Positions 7,513 to 14,257 of a stretch of DNA of 17,771 nucleotides are shown in pieces. A program made the translations under genes and the position numbers. The notes under the pieces were generated by a model. The model was not told where the DNA came from. It did no database searches and saw only the letters and a list, made by a program, of their open reading frames with translations. This stretch comes from DASUNQ01 sp036277075 (GTDB lineage: Bacteria > Acidobacteriota > Thermoanaerobaculia > Multivoradales > UBA5704): the NCBI GenBank assembly GCA_036277075.1, contig DASUNQ010000353.1, positions 1-17,771 of the forward strand. Reading direction: 5' to 3'. The stretch's first letter is position 1. The number at the start of each line of letters is the position of its first letter.

Positions 7513-7827
7513 GGAAGCTTCCCGTCCGGCCGCGAAAGCTTCCGCCCGACCTCGGGAGGCTTCCCGGGCGTCCGCGAGAGCTTCCCAGCCGGGTCCGGAA
7601 GCTTCAGGACCGCCTCCAGAAGCCTCCTGGCCGGGTCCGGAGACTTCCTGGCCGCCTCCGGAAGCTTCCTGGCCGTGTGCGGAAGCTTCGCGAGTTCCTC
7701 CGGAAGCGTCCCGGCCGGGTCCGGAAGCTTCCTGGTCACCTCCGGAAGCTTCCCGGCCAGGTCCGGAAGTCTCCTGATCCGGTCCGGAAGCCTCGCGGGC
7801 TCGTCCGGAAGCCTCCTGAGCTCATCC
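7513..7827. repeat. Fifteen tandem 21-bp repeats with a GGAAGCTTCC palindrome
   Basis: Fifteen contiguous units, each exactly 21 bp with no insertion or deletion, consensus close to GGAAGCTTCC followed by TGGCCG and a variable end in TCC. The first ten bases are a perfect palindrome in the consensus; the TC at unit positions 8-9 is invariant, and the second half drifts, with some neighbouring units alternating GGGTCC and GCCTCC endings (a hint of a 42-bp higher-order unit). A decayed copy may precede the first unit. Because 21 is seven codons, several frames on both strands are open, giving heptapeptides such as GSFLAAS (plus, in frame with ATG 7462 and the gene at 7873), KLPGxxR (plus) or KLPEAAR (minus). 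The stretch 7462-7872 contains no other gene I can support. Function unknown. Confidence 0.95.
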
Positions 7828-7872
7828 ACCCCGCCGGCCCGCCGGCCGGCACGACCCATGAGGAGACGCACC

Positions 7873-8250
7873 ATGCCCGAGACCTCGATCGCCGACAAAG
7901 TCACCCGCTGGAAGACCCTGGCCGACGCCATGCGCACCCGGCTCGAGGAGTTCCCCCAGCTCGCGGAGGAGCACGCCGAGCTGGTGGGGGAGGTGGCGAA
8001 GATGGAAGCCCTGATCGTTACCGAAGACGCCTTCACCGCCCGCCTCCGCGACACCTTCGCCAAGCGCCGCGAGACGGAGACCCGTTGCCTGGACATGGCC
8101 GCCCGCTGCACCACCGGCCTCCAGAGCCACTACGGCAAGCGCAGCCAGGAGCTCCGCCACTTCGGCATCGGCCCCTTGCTGCCGCGCCGGAAGCGGAAGG
8201 ACGAGGAGGAGAAGAAGGCGGAGCAGGAGAAGGCGCAGAAGAGCGCGTAG
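7873..8250 (+). CDS. Small charged helical protein of unknown function
   Basis: 125 residues from the ATG at 7873, chosen because AGGAGA (7861-7866) lies 6 nt upstream and because the protein-like sequence begins there. The product is predicted helical and coiled-coil-like: SIADKVTRWKTLADAMRTRL, EEHAELVGEVAKMEALIV, RLRDTFAKRRETETRCLD, then GLQSHYGKRSQELRHFGIGP and a basic then acidic-lysine tail (PRRKRKDEEEKKAEQ). There is no signal peptide, membrane segment or catalytic motif. I do not recognise a named family; the HYGxxSxEL-x-x-FG segment looks like something conserved. The same frame is open back to an ATG at 7462 through the 21-bp repeats, so a 262-residue repeat-bearing form is possible. 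A strong hairpin follows the stop codon. Confidence 0.75.
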   Translation: MPETSIADKVTRWKTLADAMRTRLEEFPQLAEEHAELVGEVAKMEALIVTEDAFTARLRDTFAKRRETETRCLDMAARCTTGLQSHYGKRSQELRHFGIGPLLPRRKRKDEEEKKAEQEKAQKSA

Positions 8251-8261
8251 CCGGCCAGAGA

Positions 8262-8294
8262 CCTCGGCGGGGGGACGTCACCCCCCCGTCGAGG
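8262..8294. terminator. Strong hairpin between convergent genes, probable bidirectional terminator
   Basis: A 13-bp stem, CCTCGGCGGGGGG (8262-8274) pairing with CCCCCCGTCGAGG (8282-8294), with one G-U wobble and a 7-nt loop. It begins 11 nt after the stop of the small plus-strand gene and contains the stop codon of the minus-strand AlbA_2 gene in its loop. No T-run follows on either side, so it would act without a U-tract or as a 3'-end stabiliser. Confidence 0.65.
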
Positions 8295-9270
8295 CTATCC
8301 TCGCCGCATAATTTGCAAGGCCATTAACGTGTGAGACCGAACTCCGGGTCAACTTGAACCCCAGCGGAGAGTGCCGGTCGAGTTCACAAGTGATGACAAT
8401 CTGCTGATCGCTTCCTGCCGGGACCATTCGCAGGAGCAGTGTCGCGCGATCACCTGGCAGCTCTGTACCATCGTAGTCAGCTGACGCACGGACGGTCACG
8501 CGGGAGGGACCTTCGATCACCAAGTCGGCTGTTGCGTCACCAATCGCCCCCGAGCGGCGCCCGTAGTAGCGTAGCTCGAGTTCACTCAGGACGACAGGCT
8601 CCTTTAAGGCGACCCTTATAAGGTGAGCGGGAAAGACCAACAAGCCTGAGGTATGGGGGACCACGTACAACGTGAACAAGGCGGTCCACGCGAACCCCGG
8701 ACCCAGCTCGGCGAGCACGCGACCTACAGTCGGGTCCGGGCGAGAACCGGATACAGTCGCTTCTAGAACTTCAATGGAGGGAAGATAGAGCCGAGGTACA
8801 AGAAGCCGAATGAGATCGCCGTGCCGCGCTGAGCGAGTAGCGGTCATGTCTCGCCAGGGCACCTCCAATTCCACCGGGCCTCCTCCAGTGGTGCCGAAAA
8901 CGGGATTCCTGACGACAAAAGGAGCTGACGCCGAATCGATCTGGAGCGCGAGCACAGTTGCCGCGCCTTGATAAACGGTGACTGATGTTATTGCTGGAAT
9001 TGGTCCTTCGAAGTTAGCGGCGGTCATGGCCCACCAATTGGCGAGATCGTCCGGATTCACCCCGACTACCCCTTGCTTCTCATCAACGCCGATGAGCCAG
9101 AGTATGTCGTCCCCTCGGGCAGCATTTGCATGACCAGCAATCCGCCTGGCCGCCTTGATCGGGTCAGGCCATTGCGCCTTGAGCTCCACACGACTGTCTT
9201 CAATCCGACCACCCGCCGTAACTGTAGCGATTACCCCCAGTGCCCAGAACTCAATCTCTGCTTGTCTCAT
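8278..9270 (-). CDS. AlbA_2/Schlafen-type putative nucleic-acid-binding protein
   Basis: 330 residues. Residues about 22-75 match the AlbA_2 (Schlafen AlbA_2, putative DNA-binding) pattern: SRVELKAQWP, then ARRIAGHANAARGDDILWLI with GVDEKQGVVGVN, equivalent to the family's ExKxx...AxANxxGGxxxIGVxD...G. The usual GG is RGDD here. The remaining 250 residues (beta-rich, with QGAATVLALQIDSASAPFVV and a C-terminal stretch ATADLVIEGPSRVTVRASAD) are not familiar to me; they could be an effector or a binding domain. The base composition is clearly less GC-rich than the flanking core genes, suggesting acquisition. Proteins with this domain occur as regulators and in defence loci, but nothing here shows which. 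It is followed by a hairpin overlapping its stop. Confidence 0.7.
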   Translation of the reverse strand: MRQAEIEFWALGVIATVTAGGRIEDSRVELKAQWPDPIKAARRIAGHANAARGDDILWLIGVDEKQGVVGVNPDDLANWWAMTAANFEGPIPAITSVTVYQGAATVLALQIDSASAPFVVRNPVFGTTGGGPVELEVPWRDMTATRSARHGDLIRLLVPRLYLPSIEVLEATVSGSRPDPTVGRVLAELGPGFAWTALFTLYVVPHTSGLLVFPAHLIRVALKEPVVLSELELRYYGRRSGAIGDATADLVIEGPSRVTVRASADYDGTELPGDRATLLLRMVPAGSDQQIVITCELDRHSPLGFKLTRSSVSHVNGLANYAARIASTGG

Positions 9271-9337
9271 CGGTGTAGATCTCGTCTAGCGATCCAGGCA
9301 GTCTGACGGCGCGAGAGTGGGCGCTCCTGCGCCGCGG

Positions 9338-9895
9338 CTACCAGAAGATTTCGGCGACGGGAATCTCGAGGCCCGGCAGTAGCGGGGTGGTGAGGACGTC
9401 GCCGGATTCGGCAGCGAGCTCCGCGACGCGGCGTAGAGCGCCCTCGATGCGGCGGAAGACTTCGATCGTCTCGAACGAGGGCTCGACCAGCCAATACTCG
9501 CGCACGCCCATGCGGTCGTAGAGCTGGCGCTTGATGCCCTCGTCGCGCTTGCGGGTGGAAGGCGAGAGGACCTCGATGACGAGATCGGGCGCTCCTTGAA
9601 CGTTCTGTTCCGTGAGGAGCCCGAGGCGCTCGCGTGAGACGAAGAGGAGGTCGGGCTCGACGACGTTGCTCGGCGAGAAGACCACGTCACATGGAGCCGT
9701 GAACAGGCGTCCCAGGTCGTGGCGCTTCATGAACGGGACGATGGCAGCCGTAAGGTTTGCCACCACTGCCTGGTGCTTGAGATTCGGCGCCGGCGTCACA
9801 TAGTGCTCCCCGTCGATCAGCTCGTGGCGGAGGCCGTCGTCGGGGAGCGCCAAGAGGTCCTCGTAGGTCAGGCGGCGACTGGCGGTGCGTGCCAT
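9338..9895 (-). CDS. Uma2 family (DUF820) PD-(D/E)XK nuclease-like protein, copy 1
   Basis: 185 residues, usual length for the Uma2 family. Visible signatures are LTYEDLLALPDDGLRHELID near the N-terminus, NLKHQAVVANL, VVEPDLLFVS (Glu80-Pro81-Asp82), GAPDLVIEVLSPSTRKRD (Asp104, Glu108) and LYDRMGVREYWLVEP. The Asp/Glu residues and the following Lys/Arg-rich segment form the presumed PD-(D/E)XK metal site. The biological role of Uma2 proteins is not settled; many are abundant in cyanobacteria and in multi-copy families. GAGGA lies 8 nt before the ATG. It is followed, across about 150 nt to its right, by a closely similar paralogue on the same strand. A small GGCGC-TCCT-GCGCC hairpin at 9320-9333 lies just after its stop. 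Confidence 0.88.
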   Translation of the reverse strand: MARTASRRLTYEDLLALPDDGLRHELIDGEHYVTPAPNLKHQAVVANLTAAIVPFMKRHDLGRLFTAPCDVVFSPSNVVEPDLLFVSRERLGLLTEQNVQGAPDLVIEVLSPSTRKRDEGIKRQLYDRMGVREYWLVEPSFETIEVFRRIEGALRRVAELAAESGDVLTTPLLPGLEIPVAEIFW

Positions 9896-10045
9896 AAATA
9901 CTGTCCTCGTGACCCACGTACTTTAGCAGCCCGCAGGGCCTCCGCTCCTCGCCTGCCAGGACCAGCCTCCGACCCGGCCACCATCCACTGGGTATGACGG
10001 AAAACGGGGTGAAATCGTGCGAGCGACCGCCAGGCCGCGCTGGGG

Positions 10046-10603
10046 CTACTCGAAGATCTTGGGTAGGAGGATCTCAAAACCCGGGAGTAGAGGCGTGGTG
10101 AGCACGTCGCCGGCCGCGGCGGAGAGCTCGGCAACCTTGGTGAAGACGAGGTCGTCCCAGCGATAGACCCTAACGGTGTCGAGGATCGGGTCCACGACCC
10201 AGTACTCCCGCACGCCGAAGCGCTCGTAGAGGCGCAGCTTGACGATCTCGTCCATTCGTCGAGTCGCGTCCGAAACGATCTCGATCAGCAGGTCGGGCAT
10301 GCCCTGCACGTTGTCTTCGGTGAAGATGGTCGAGCGTTCGTTGCTGACGTAGAGGAGGTCCGGCTCGACGACATCGATGGGCGAGAGGACGACGTCGAGG
10401 CGAGAGGGGAGGAGTCTTCCGAGCCGGTGCTCCTTCAGAAAGGCCCCTACCAGGAACGCGATGTTCCCCAGAACGCCCTGGTGCTTGATGTTGGGCGAGG
10501 TCCAGACGTAGTGCTCGCCCTCGATCAGCTCGTGACGCTTGCCGTCGTCCGGTAGTTTCTGGAGATCGGGCCAGCTAACTTGGAGGTGGGCTGGGAGGGC
10601 CAT
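10046..10603 (-). CDS. Uma2 family (DUF820) PD-(D/E)XK nuclease-like protein, copy 2
   Basis: 185 residues, colinear with copy 1 and about half identical by eye: LPDDGKRHELIEGEHYVWTS, NIKHQGVLGN, VVEPDLLYVS, GMPDLLIEIVSDATRRMDE, LYERFGVREYWVVDP, and an identical GDVLTTPLLPG near the end. The predicted metal-site acids are kept, while the lysine/arginine pattern after IEIVS differs. Its ATG is 9 nt after the stop of the small antitoxin-like gene, so it is probably cotranscribed with the BrnT toxin pair. The 150 nt between this gene's stop and copy 1's start hold no gene that I can support. The pair most simply reflects tandem duplication followed by divergence. Confidence 0.88.
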   Translation of the reverse strand: MALPAHLQVSWPDLQKLPDDGKRHELIEGEHYVWTSPNIKHQGVLGNIAFLVGAFLKEHRLGRLLPSRLDVVLSPIDVVEPDLLYVSNERSTIFTEDNVQGMPDLLIEIVSDATRRMDEIVKLRLYERFGVREYWVVDPILDTVRVYRWDDLVFTKVAELSAAAGDVLTTPLLPGFEILLPKIFE

Positions 10604-10612
10604 GACACGGCG

Positions 10613-10849
10613 CTAAGCGTCGTTGCGAGACTGAGGCCCATGCTTGCTGATGATGCCGGCGAGGGCCCGCAAGGCGTCGTTCACTTCTCCCGTAGATGGG
10701 AAGGCCGCCGCGACATCGGGGTCGAGGACCACGACCTTGCTACCGGCGGCGAAGCGGCTCGCGTACTTGTTGGGGCGAGCGTTGCTGAAGTCGTACTCCG
10801 GCAGAATCTCGTCGGCGTCGACTTCGTTTTCAACGGGTGCCTTCTTCAT
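10613..10849 (-). CDS. Putative antitoxin partner of the BrnT toxin
   Basis: 78 residues: MKKAPVENEVDADEILPEYD followed by FSNARPNKYASRF, AAGSKVVVLDPDVAAAFPST and GEVNDALRALAGIISKHG. This pattern (EYDFS...NKYA.RF..G..VVVLDPDVA..FP....VN.ALR.L) is common in small proteins encoded beside BrnT- or RelE-type toxins. The C-terminal VNDALRALAGII could be a ribbon-helix-helix or dimerisation element. It overlaps the end of the toxin gene by 20 nt, the toxin-first order typical of BrnT systems. It is not a clear BrnA; the antitoxin role is inferred from context and pattern. Confidence 0.75.
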   Translation of the reverse strand: MKKAPVENEVDADEILPEYDFSNARPNKYASRFAAGSKVVVLDPDVAAAFPSTGEVNDALRALAGIISKHGPQSRNDA

Positions 10850-11105
10850 AGCCTTTTCTCTCGCGGCGTGTCGCTCTCCGCGCGCTAATGATGCGGATGG
10901 TCTCTTCCTGCTCCGTGAACATCACTGCAAGCAGCTTCTGGCGATCTGACAGGCCAAGGAGTACGTATCGCCGCTCGCCCAACGAGTGCCGGGGATCATC
11001 GACGATACGACCCAGTGGATCGCGGAAGACGGTAGAGGCTTCCTCGAAGGATACGCCGTGCTTGGCGGCGTTGGCCTCGGCCTTCCTGGGCTCCCACTCG
11101 AACAT
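10830..11105 (-). CDS. brnT: BrnT family type II toxin (RelE-fold ribonuclease)
   Basis: 91 residues, the usual length. Signatures in order: FEWEPRKAEANAAKHGVSFE, EASTVFRDPL, DDPRHSLGERRYVLLGLSDR, LLAVMFTEQEETIRIISARR, ATRRERKGYEE. The KHGVSFEEA, HSxxERRY and RIISARxAxxxER motifs define BrnT, a RelE-like toxin that cleaves RNA and arrests translation until neutralised by its antitoxin. A hexamer TAGTCT lies 7 nt before the ATG with no good Shine-Dalgarno, so initiation may be near-leaderless. The gene belongs to a minus-strand unit with the antitoxin and Uma2 copy 2, in the low-GC islet. Confidence 0.92.
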   Translation of the reverse strand: MFEWEPRKAEANAAKHGVSFEEASTVFRDPLGRIVDDPRHSLGERRYVLLGLSDRQKLLAVMFTEQEETIRIISARRATRRERKGYEEGTR

Positions 11106-11190
11106 CTCACGCAGACTAGCCTAACGCAGCCGCGTGGGGTTTCATCCTCCGCCCGCCGCCGCCAGGTGACCCCGCGGCGACGCCGACACT

Positions 11191-13902
11191 TCACTCCTCC
11201 CGAAGAGCGACCGCCGGCTCGACGCGGGTGGCGCGGCGGGCGGGAACCCACGCGGCGACCATCGCCACTGAAGCGAGCACGGTCGTGACCGCGGCGAACA
11301 CGAGCGGATCGCTCGTGCTCACGCCGAACAGCAGCGTCCGGAGGGCGCGGGTGAGCGTCATCGCGCCGAGCAGGCCGGCCGCGATGCCCGCGGCGACCAT
11401 CACGGCGCCTCGGCCCAGCAGCAGCTTCAGGATCGCGCGGGAGCTCGCGCCGATCGCCATGCGGATCCCGATCTCGCGCGTGCGCTGGCGCGCGGCGTAC
11501 GACATGACCCCGTAGGTCCCCACGCCGGCGAGCAGGAGCGCCAGGCCGGCGAACGTGCCCAGGACGATCGCGCGCAGCCGCGGCTGCGCGAGCGACGCCG
11601 ACACCCTCTCCTCCATCGTCAGGATGCTCGACGCGGGCACGTCGGGATCGACATGGCGAATCCGCTCGCGGATCGCGGCGGAGAGGCTGGCCGGATCCAC
11701 GGGCGAGCGCACGACGAGGTACATCGTCGTGGTTCCCTCCGAGCCTTGCGCGAAGGGGACGTACACCAGCGGCAGCGGCGCCGCGTCCAGGGAGCCGTAG
11801 TGGGCATCCGCGGCGACGCCGACCACGGTGAAGAGAGCGGGCTGGTAGTCGGCGGGGACGGTGCCGCGCGGGACGAGCTGGATGGGAGGGTTGACCGAAA
11901 TGACCTTGCCGATCGGGTCCTGGCCCGGCCAGTGCCGCCGGACCATCTCGCGATTCACGATCGCCACCTTCGCGCTGTCCGCCGCGTCGGTGTCGGCGAA
12001 GGCACGGCCCCTGAGGATCGGCACCGCCAGCGCGCGGAAATAGTCGCCGGCGACGACCCGGTACTGGATCGTGGGCAGCTCGCGGATCGTGGCGGGCAGC
12101 GGGCGGTCGTAGAGCGTCACGTTCTTGCCCCACACCTCTCCCAGCAAGGGCAGACCGTCGATCGCGCCCGCGGCGCTGACGCCGGGCAGCGTACGGACCT
12201 GCTCGACGAGCCCGGTGAAGAACCGGGCCGACTTCACGTAGGCCTGCGGCGAGAAACGCCGCTCGAGCTCCTCGTCGACGTATTTGCGCCGCGGGATGCC
12301 GACCTGGACGGTCAGCACGCCGCGCGGCTCGAAGCCCGCGTCGACGCGGGTGAGGCTGTGCATGCTCCTGACCGTCAGGCCGGCGCCGATCAGCAGGACG
12401 AGCGACATGGCGATCTCCGCCGCGACCAGGGCCGACCGGACGCGATGCCCGCGAGCGTCTCCGCCCGTGCGTGCGCCCTGCTGGAGCGCCTCGCCAGGAC
12501 CGATGTCCACGTTCCGCCAGGCGGGCGCCAGCCCGAAGAGCACGCCCGTGGCCAAGGCGACGAGGGCCGTGTACCCCAGAACCACGCCGTCGATCCGGAT
12601 GTCTTCGGTGCGCGGCAGCACGGTCTGGCTCAGCGAGTTCAGCGTGCCCACCGACAGCCACGCCAGGATGACGGCGAGAGCGCTGCCGCAGAGGGCGAGC
12701 AGCACGCTCTCGGTCAGGAGCTGCCCGAGCACGCGCCGGCGGCTGGCCCCGATCGCGATGCGCAGCGCGATCTCGCGCCGCCGGGCCGCGGCCCGCGCCA
12801 TCAGGAGGTTGGCCAGGTCGGCGCAGGTGATGAGCAGCACGAAGACGACCGCTCCGAAGAGGACGAGCAGCGCGCGCCGCGCGTCCTCCACGAGCGCCGC
12901 GTGGAGCGGGCGCACGTCCATGTGCGTGCCGCGGTTCTCGGGATGCTCGACGATGATCTGCTGGGAGAGGCGGTTGAGGTCGGCGGCGGCGCTCTCCGGC
13001 GTCTCGTCCACGCCCAGCCGCGCGACCATCGTCAGGAAGTAGTTGTTGTGCGTGTTCAGGTTGTCGCCGGGCGCGAAGGACATGGGCACCAGCGCCTGCG
13101 CCTCCAGGCCGAGGAAGGAGAACCCGGGCGGCAGGACGCCGACGACCGTATACGGCTCGGCCCCGAGCACGATCCGCCGGCCGACGATCGCGGCATCGGC
13201 CGCGTATCGACGCCGCCAGAGGCCGTCGGTCAGGATGACGACCCGGTGATCCCCCCACCGCTCGTCGCGCGGCTGGAGATCGCGGCCGATCGCCGGAGGT
13301 TTCCGGAGCGTGCCGAGGAAGTCCGACGACACGATCAGGGCGCGGATCCGCTCGGGCTCGTAGTCCCCGGTGACGTCGAACGACCCGAAATAGAAGGACG
13401 AGAACGACTGGAAGGCGCGATTGCGGGACCGGTACACGTAGTAGTCCGGCGGCGCCGTTCCCCCCGGCCGATCGTTCTCGTCGACGGTCTGCACGAGCTG
13501 CAGGCGGGACGGATCCGGGTAGGGAAGCGGCCGCAGCAGCACGGTGTTGACCACCGTGAACATAACGGTGTTCGCCCCGATGCCCAGGGCGAGGACCACG
13601 AGCGCGGCGGCGGTCAGGCCGGGGTTCCTCCGCATCATGCGCAGCGCGAACCGGCCGTCCTGGACGATCAGGTCGATCGCGGGCAGGGCTCGCCGATCGC
13701 GGTAGATCTCCTTGGTCGGCTCGATCCCTCCGAGCTTGAGCAGCGCGGACCGGCGCGCCTCCTCGGGCGTCATTCCCGCCCGGATGTTGTCCTCGATGTG
13801 CATCCCCAGGTGACTGGCCAGCTCTTCGTCGAGCTCCTTCTCCCAGCGGCCCCGGTGGAGGGTCGCGGTCGCGCGGAGCCAGAACGCCCGCAGGCGTCTC
13901 AC
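11191..13902 (-). CDS. ADOP-type ABC transporter permease (MacB/FtsX family)
   Basis: 903 residues from a GTG overlapping the PadR stop (GTGA). Residues 1-90 are the cytoplasmic prefix of acidobacterial permeases (RRLRAFWLRATATLHRGRWE, EELASHLGMHIEDNIRAGMT, DGRFALRMMRRNPG). Then come TM1 near 97-122 (AALVVLALGIGANTVMFTVV), a MacB periplasmic core domain, an FtsX unit near 340-460 with the RRREIALRIAIGASRRRVL coupling loop, a second half starting near 490 (AAEIAMSLVLLIGAGLTV), another periplasmic domain and a second FtsX unit near 780-900 (RTREIGIRMAIGAS). This is a duplicated MacB-like permease without an ATPase, matching my memory of the ADOP family. The transported substrate is unknown. No ATPase gene is adjacent, as expected for an orphan permease. 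Confidence 0.92.
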   Translation of the reverse strand: MRRLRAFWLRATATLHRGRWEKELDEELASHLGMHIEDNIRAGMTPEEARRSALLKLGGIEPTKEIYRDRRALPAIDLIVQDGRFALRMMRRNPGLTAAALVVLALGIGANTVMFTVVNTVLLRPLPYPDPSRLQLVQTVDENDRPGGTAPPDYYVYRSRNRAFQSFSSFYFGSFDVTGDYEPERIRALIVSSDFLGTLRKPPAIGRDLQPRDERWGDHRVVILTDGLWRRRYAADAAIVGRRIVLGAEPYTVVGVLPPGFSFLGLEAQALVPMSFAPGDNLNTHNNYFLTMVARLGVDETPESAAADLNRLSQQIIVEHPENRGTHMDVRPLHAALVEDARRALLVLFGAVVFVLLITCADLANLLMARAAARRREIALRIAIGASRRRVLGQLLTESVLLALCGSALAVILAWLSVGTLNSLSQTVLPRTEDIRIDGVVLGYTALVALATGVLFGLAPAWRNVDIGPGEALQQGARTGGDARGHRVRSALVAAEIAMSLVLLIGAGLTVRSMHSLTRVDAGFEPRGVLTVQVGIPRRKYVDEELERRFSPQAYVKSARFFTGLVEQVRTLPGVSAAGAIDGLPLLGEVWGKNVTLYDRPLPATIRELPTIQYRVVAGDYFRALAVPILRGRAFADTDAADSAKVAIVNREMVRRHWPGQDPIGKVISVNPPIQLVPRGTVPADYQPALFTVVGVAADAHYGSLDAAPLPLVYVPFAQGSEGTTTMYLVVRSPVDPASLSAAIRERIRHVDPDVPASSILTMEERVSASLAQPRLRAIVLGTFAGLALLLAGVGTYGVMSYAARQRTREIGIRMAIGASSRAILKLLLGRGAVMVAAGIAAGLLGAMTLTRALRTLLFGVSTSDPLVFAAVTTVLASVAMVAAWVPARRATRVEPAVALREE

Positions 13903-14240
13903 GACGACGCCTTGGCCGCGAAGAAGCGGGCGAGGATGGCGCTCGTCTGCTGCCAGGCGCGCGTCTCCTTCTCCACCTGCGCCCGGCCGGCCCGCGTGAG
14001 CCGGTAGAACTTCGCCCGCCGGTTGTTCTCCGACGTTCCCCATTCCGCAGCGACGTAGCCCTCCTGCTCCAGCTTCAGGAGCGCCGGATAGAGGGTGCCG
14101 TAGTTGATGGTCAGGAGGCCCCCGCTCGTCTGCTCGATGCGGCGCGCGATCCCGTAGCCGTGGAGCGGGCCCATCGTCTGGAGCGTCTTCAGGACCATCA
14201 GTGCCAGCGTGCCCTGCTGCACCTCGAGCTTGTCGTCCAT
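13899..14240 (-). CDS. PadR family transcriptional regulator
   Basis: 113 residues. A winged HTH fills most of the protein: LEVQQGTLALMVLKTLQTMG, PLHGYGIARRIEQTSGGLLT, NYGTLYPALLKLEQEGYVAA, EWGTSENNRRAKFYRLTRAG. The LHGYGI, GTLYPALLKLEQEG and RRAKFYRLTxAG motifs are diagnostic of PadR; the acidobacterial subgroup is typically paired with ADOP permeases. AGGAGG lies 4-5 nt before the ATG. The TGA overlaps the permease GTG, so both are one unit. An inverted repeat over its own promoter suggests autoregulation. Confidence 0.95.
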   Translation of the reverse strand: MDDKLEVQQGTLALMVLKTLQTMGPLHGYGIARRIEQTSGGLLTINYGTLYPALLKLEQEGYVAAEWGTSENNRRAKFYRLTRAGRAQVEKETRAWQQTSAILARFFAAKASS

Positions 14241-14257
14241 CGGCCCTCCTATGGCCT

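Noticed and set aside
7513..7827. CRISPR array
   Set aside because: The repeats are contiguous with no unique spacers, the units diverge, and no cas gene is present.
7455..8114. Minus-strand 219-codon frame with KLPExAR heptads
   Set aside because: It starts antisense inside the small gene at 7873, has no ribosome site, and its openness follows from the 21-bp period. It cannot be fully excluded as a coding repeat.
9896..10045. Gene or promoter between the two Uma2 copies
   Set aside because: No frame with a ribosome site or protein-like sequence, and no convincing -35 partner for the TAAAGT hexamer near 9920.
11157..11179. Terminator hairpin after the permease
   Set aside because: Only a 6-bp CGCCGC/GCGGCG stem with a long loop and no U-tract; expected by chance in such GC-rich DNA.
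10922..13258. 778-codon minus-strand frame over the permease and brnT
   Set aside because: Low-complexity Arg/Ala/Gly translation; the neighbouring frames encode the recognisable permease and BrnT.
11653..14007. 784-codon plus-strand frame
   Set aside because: Antisense shadow of the ADOP permease with no recognisable domain.
13903..14043. N-terminal extension of the permease into padR
   Set aside because: The extension is out-of-frame padR sequence; the permease prefix domain begins right at the GTG overlapping the padR stop.
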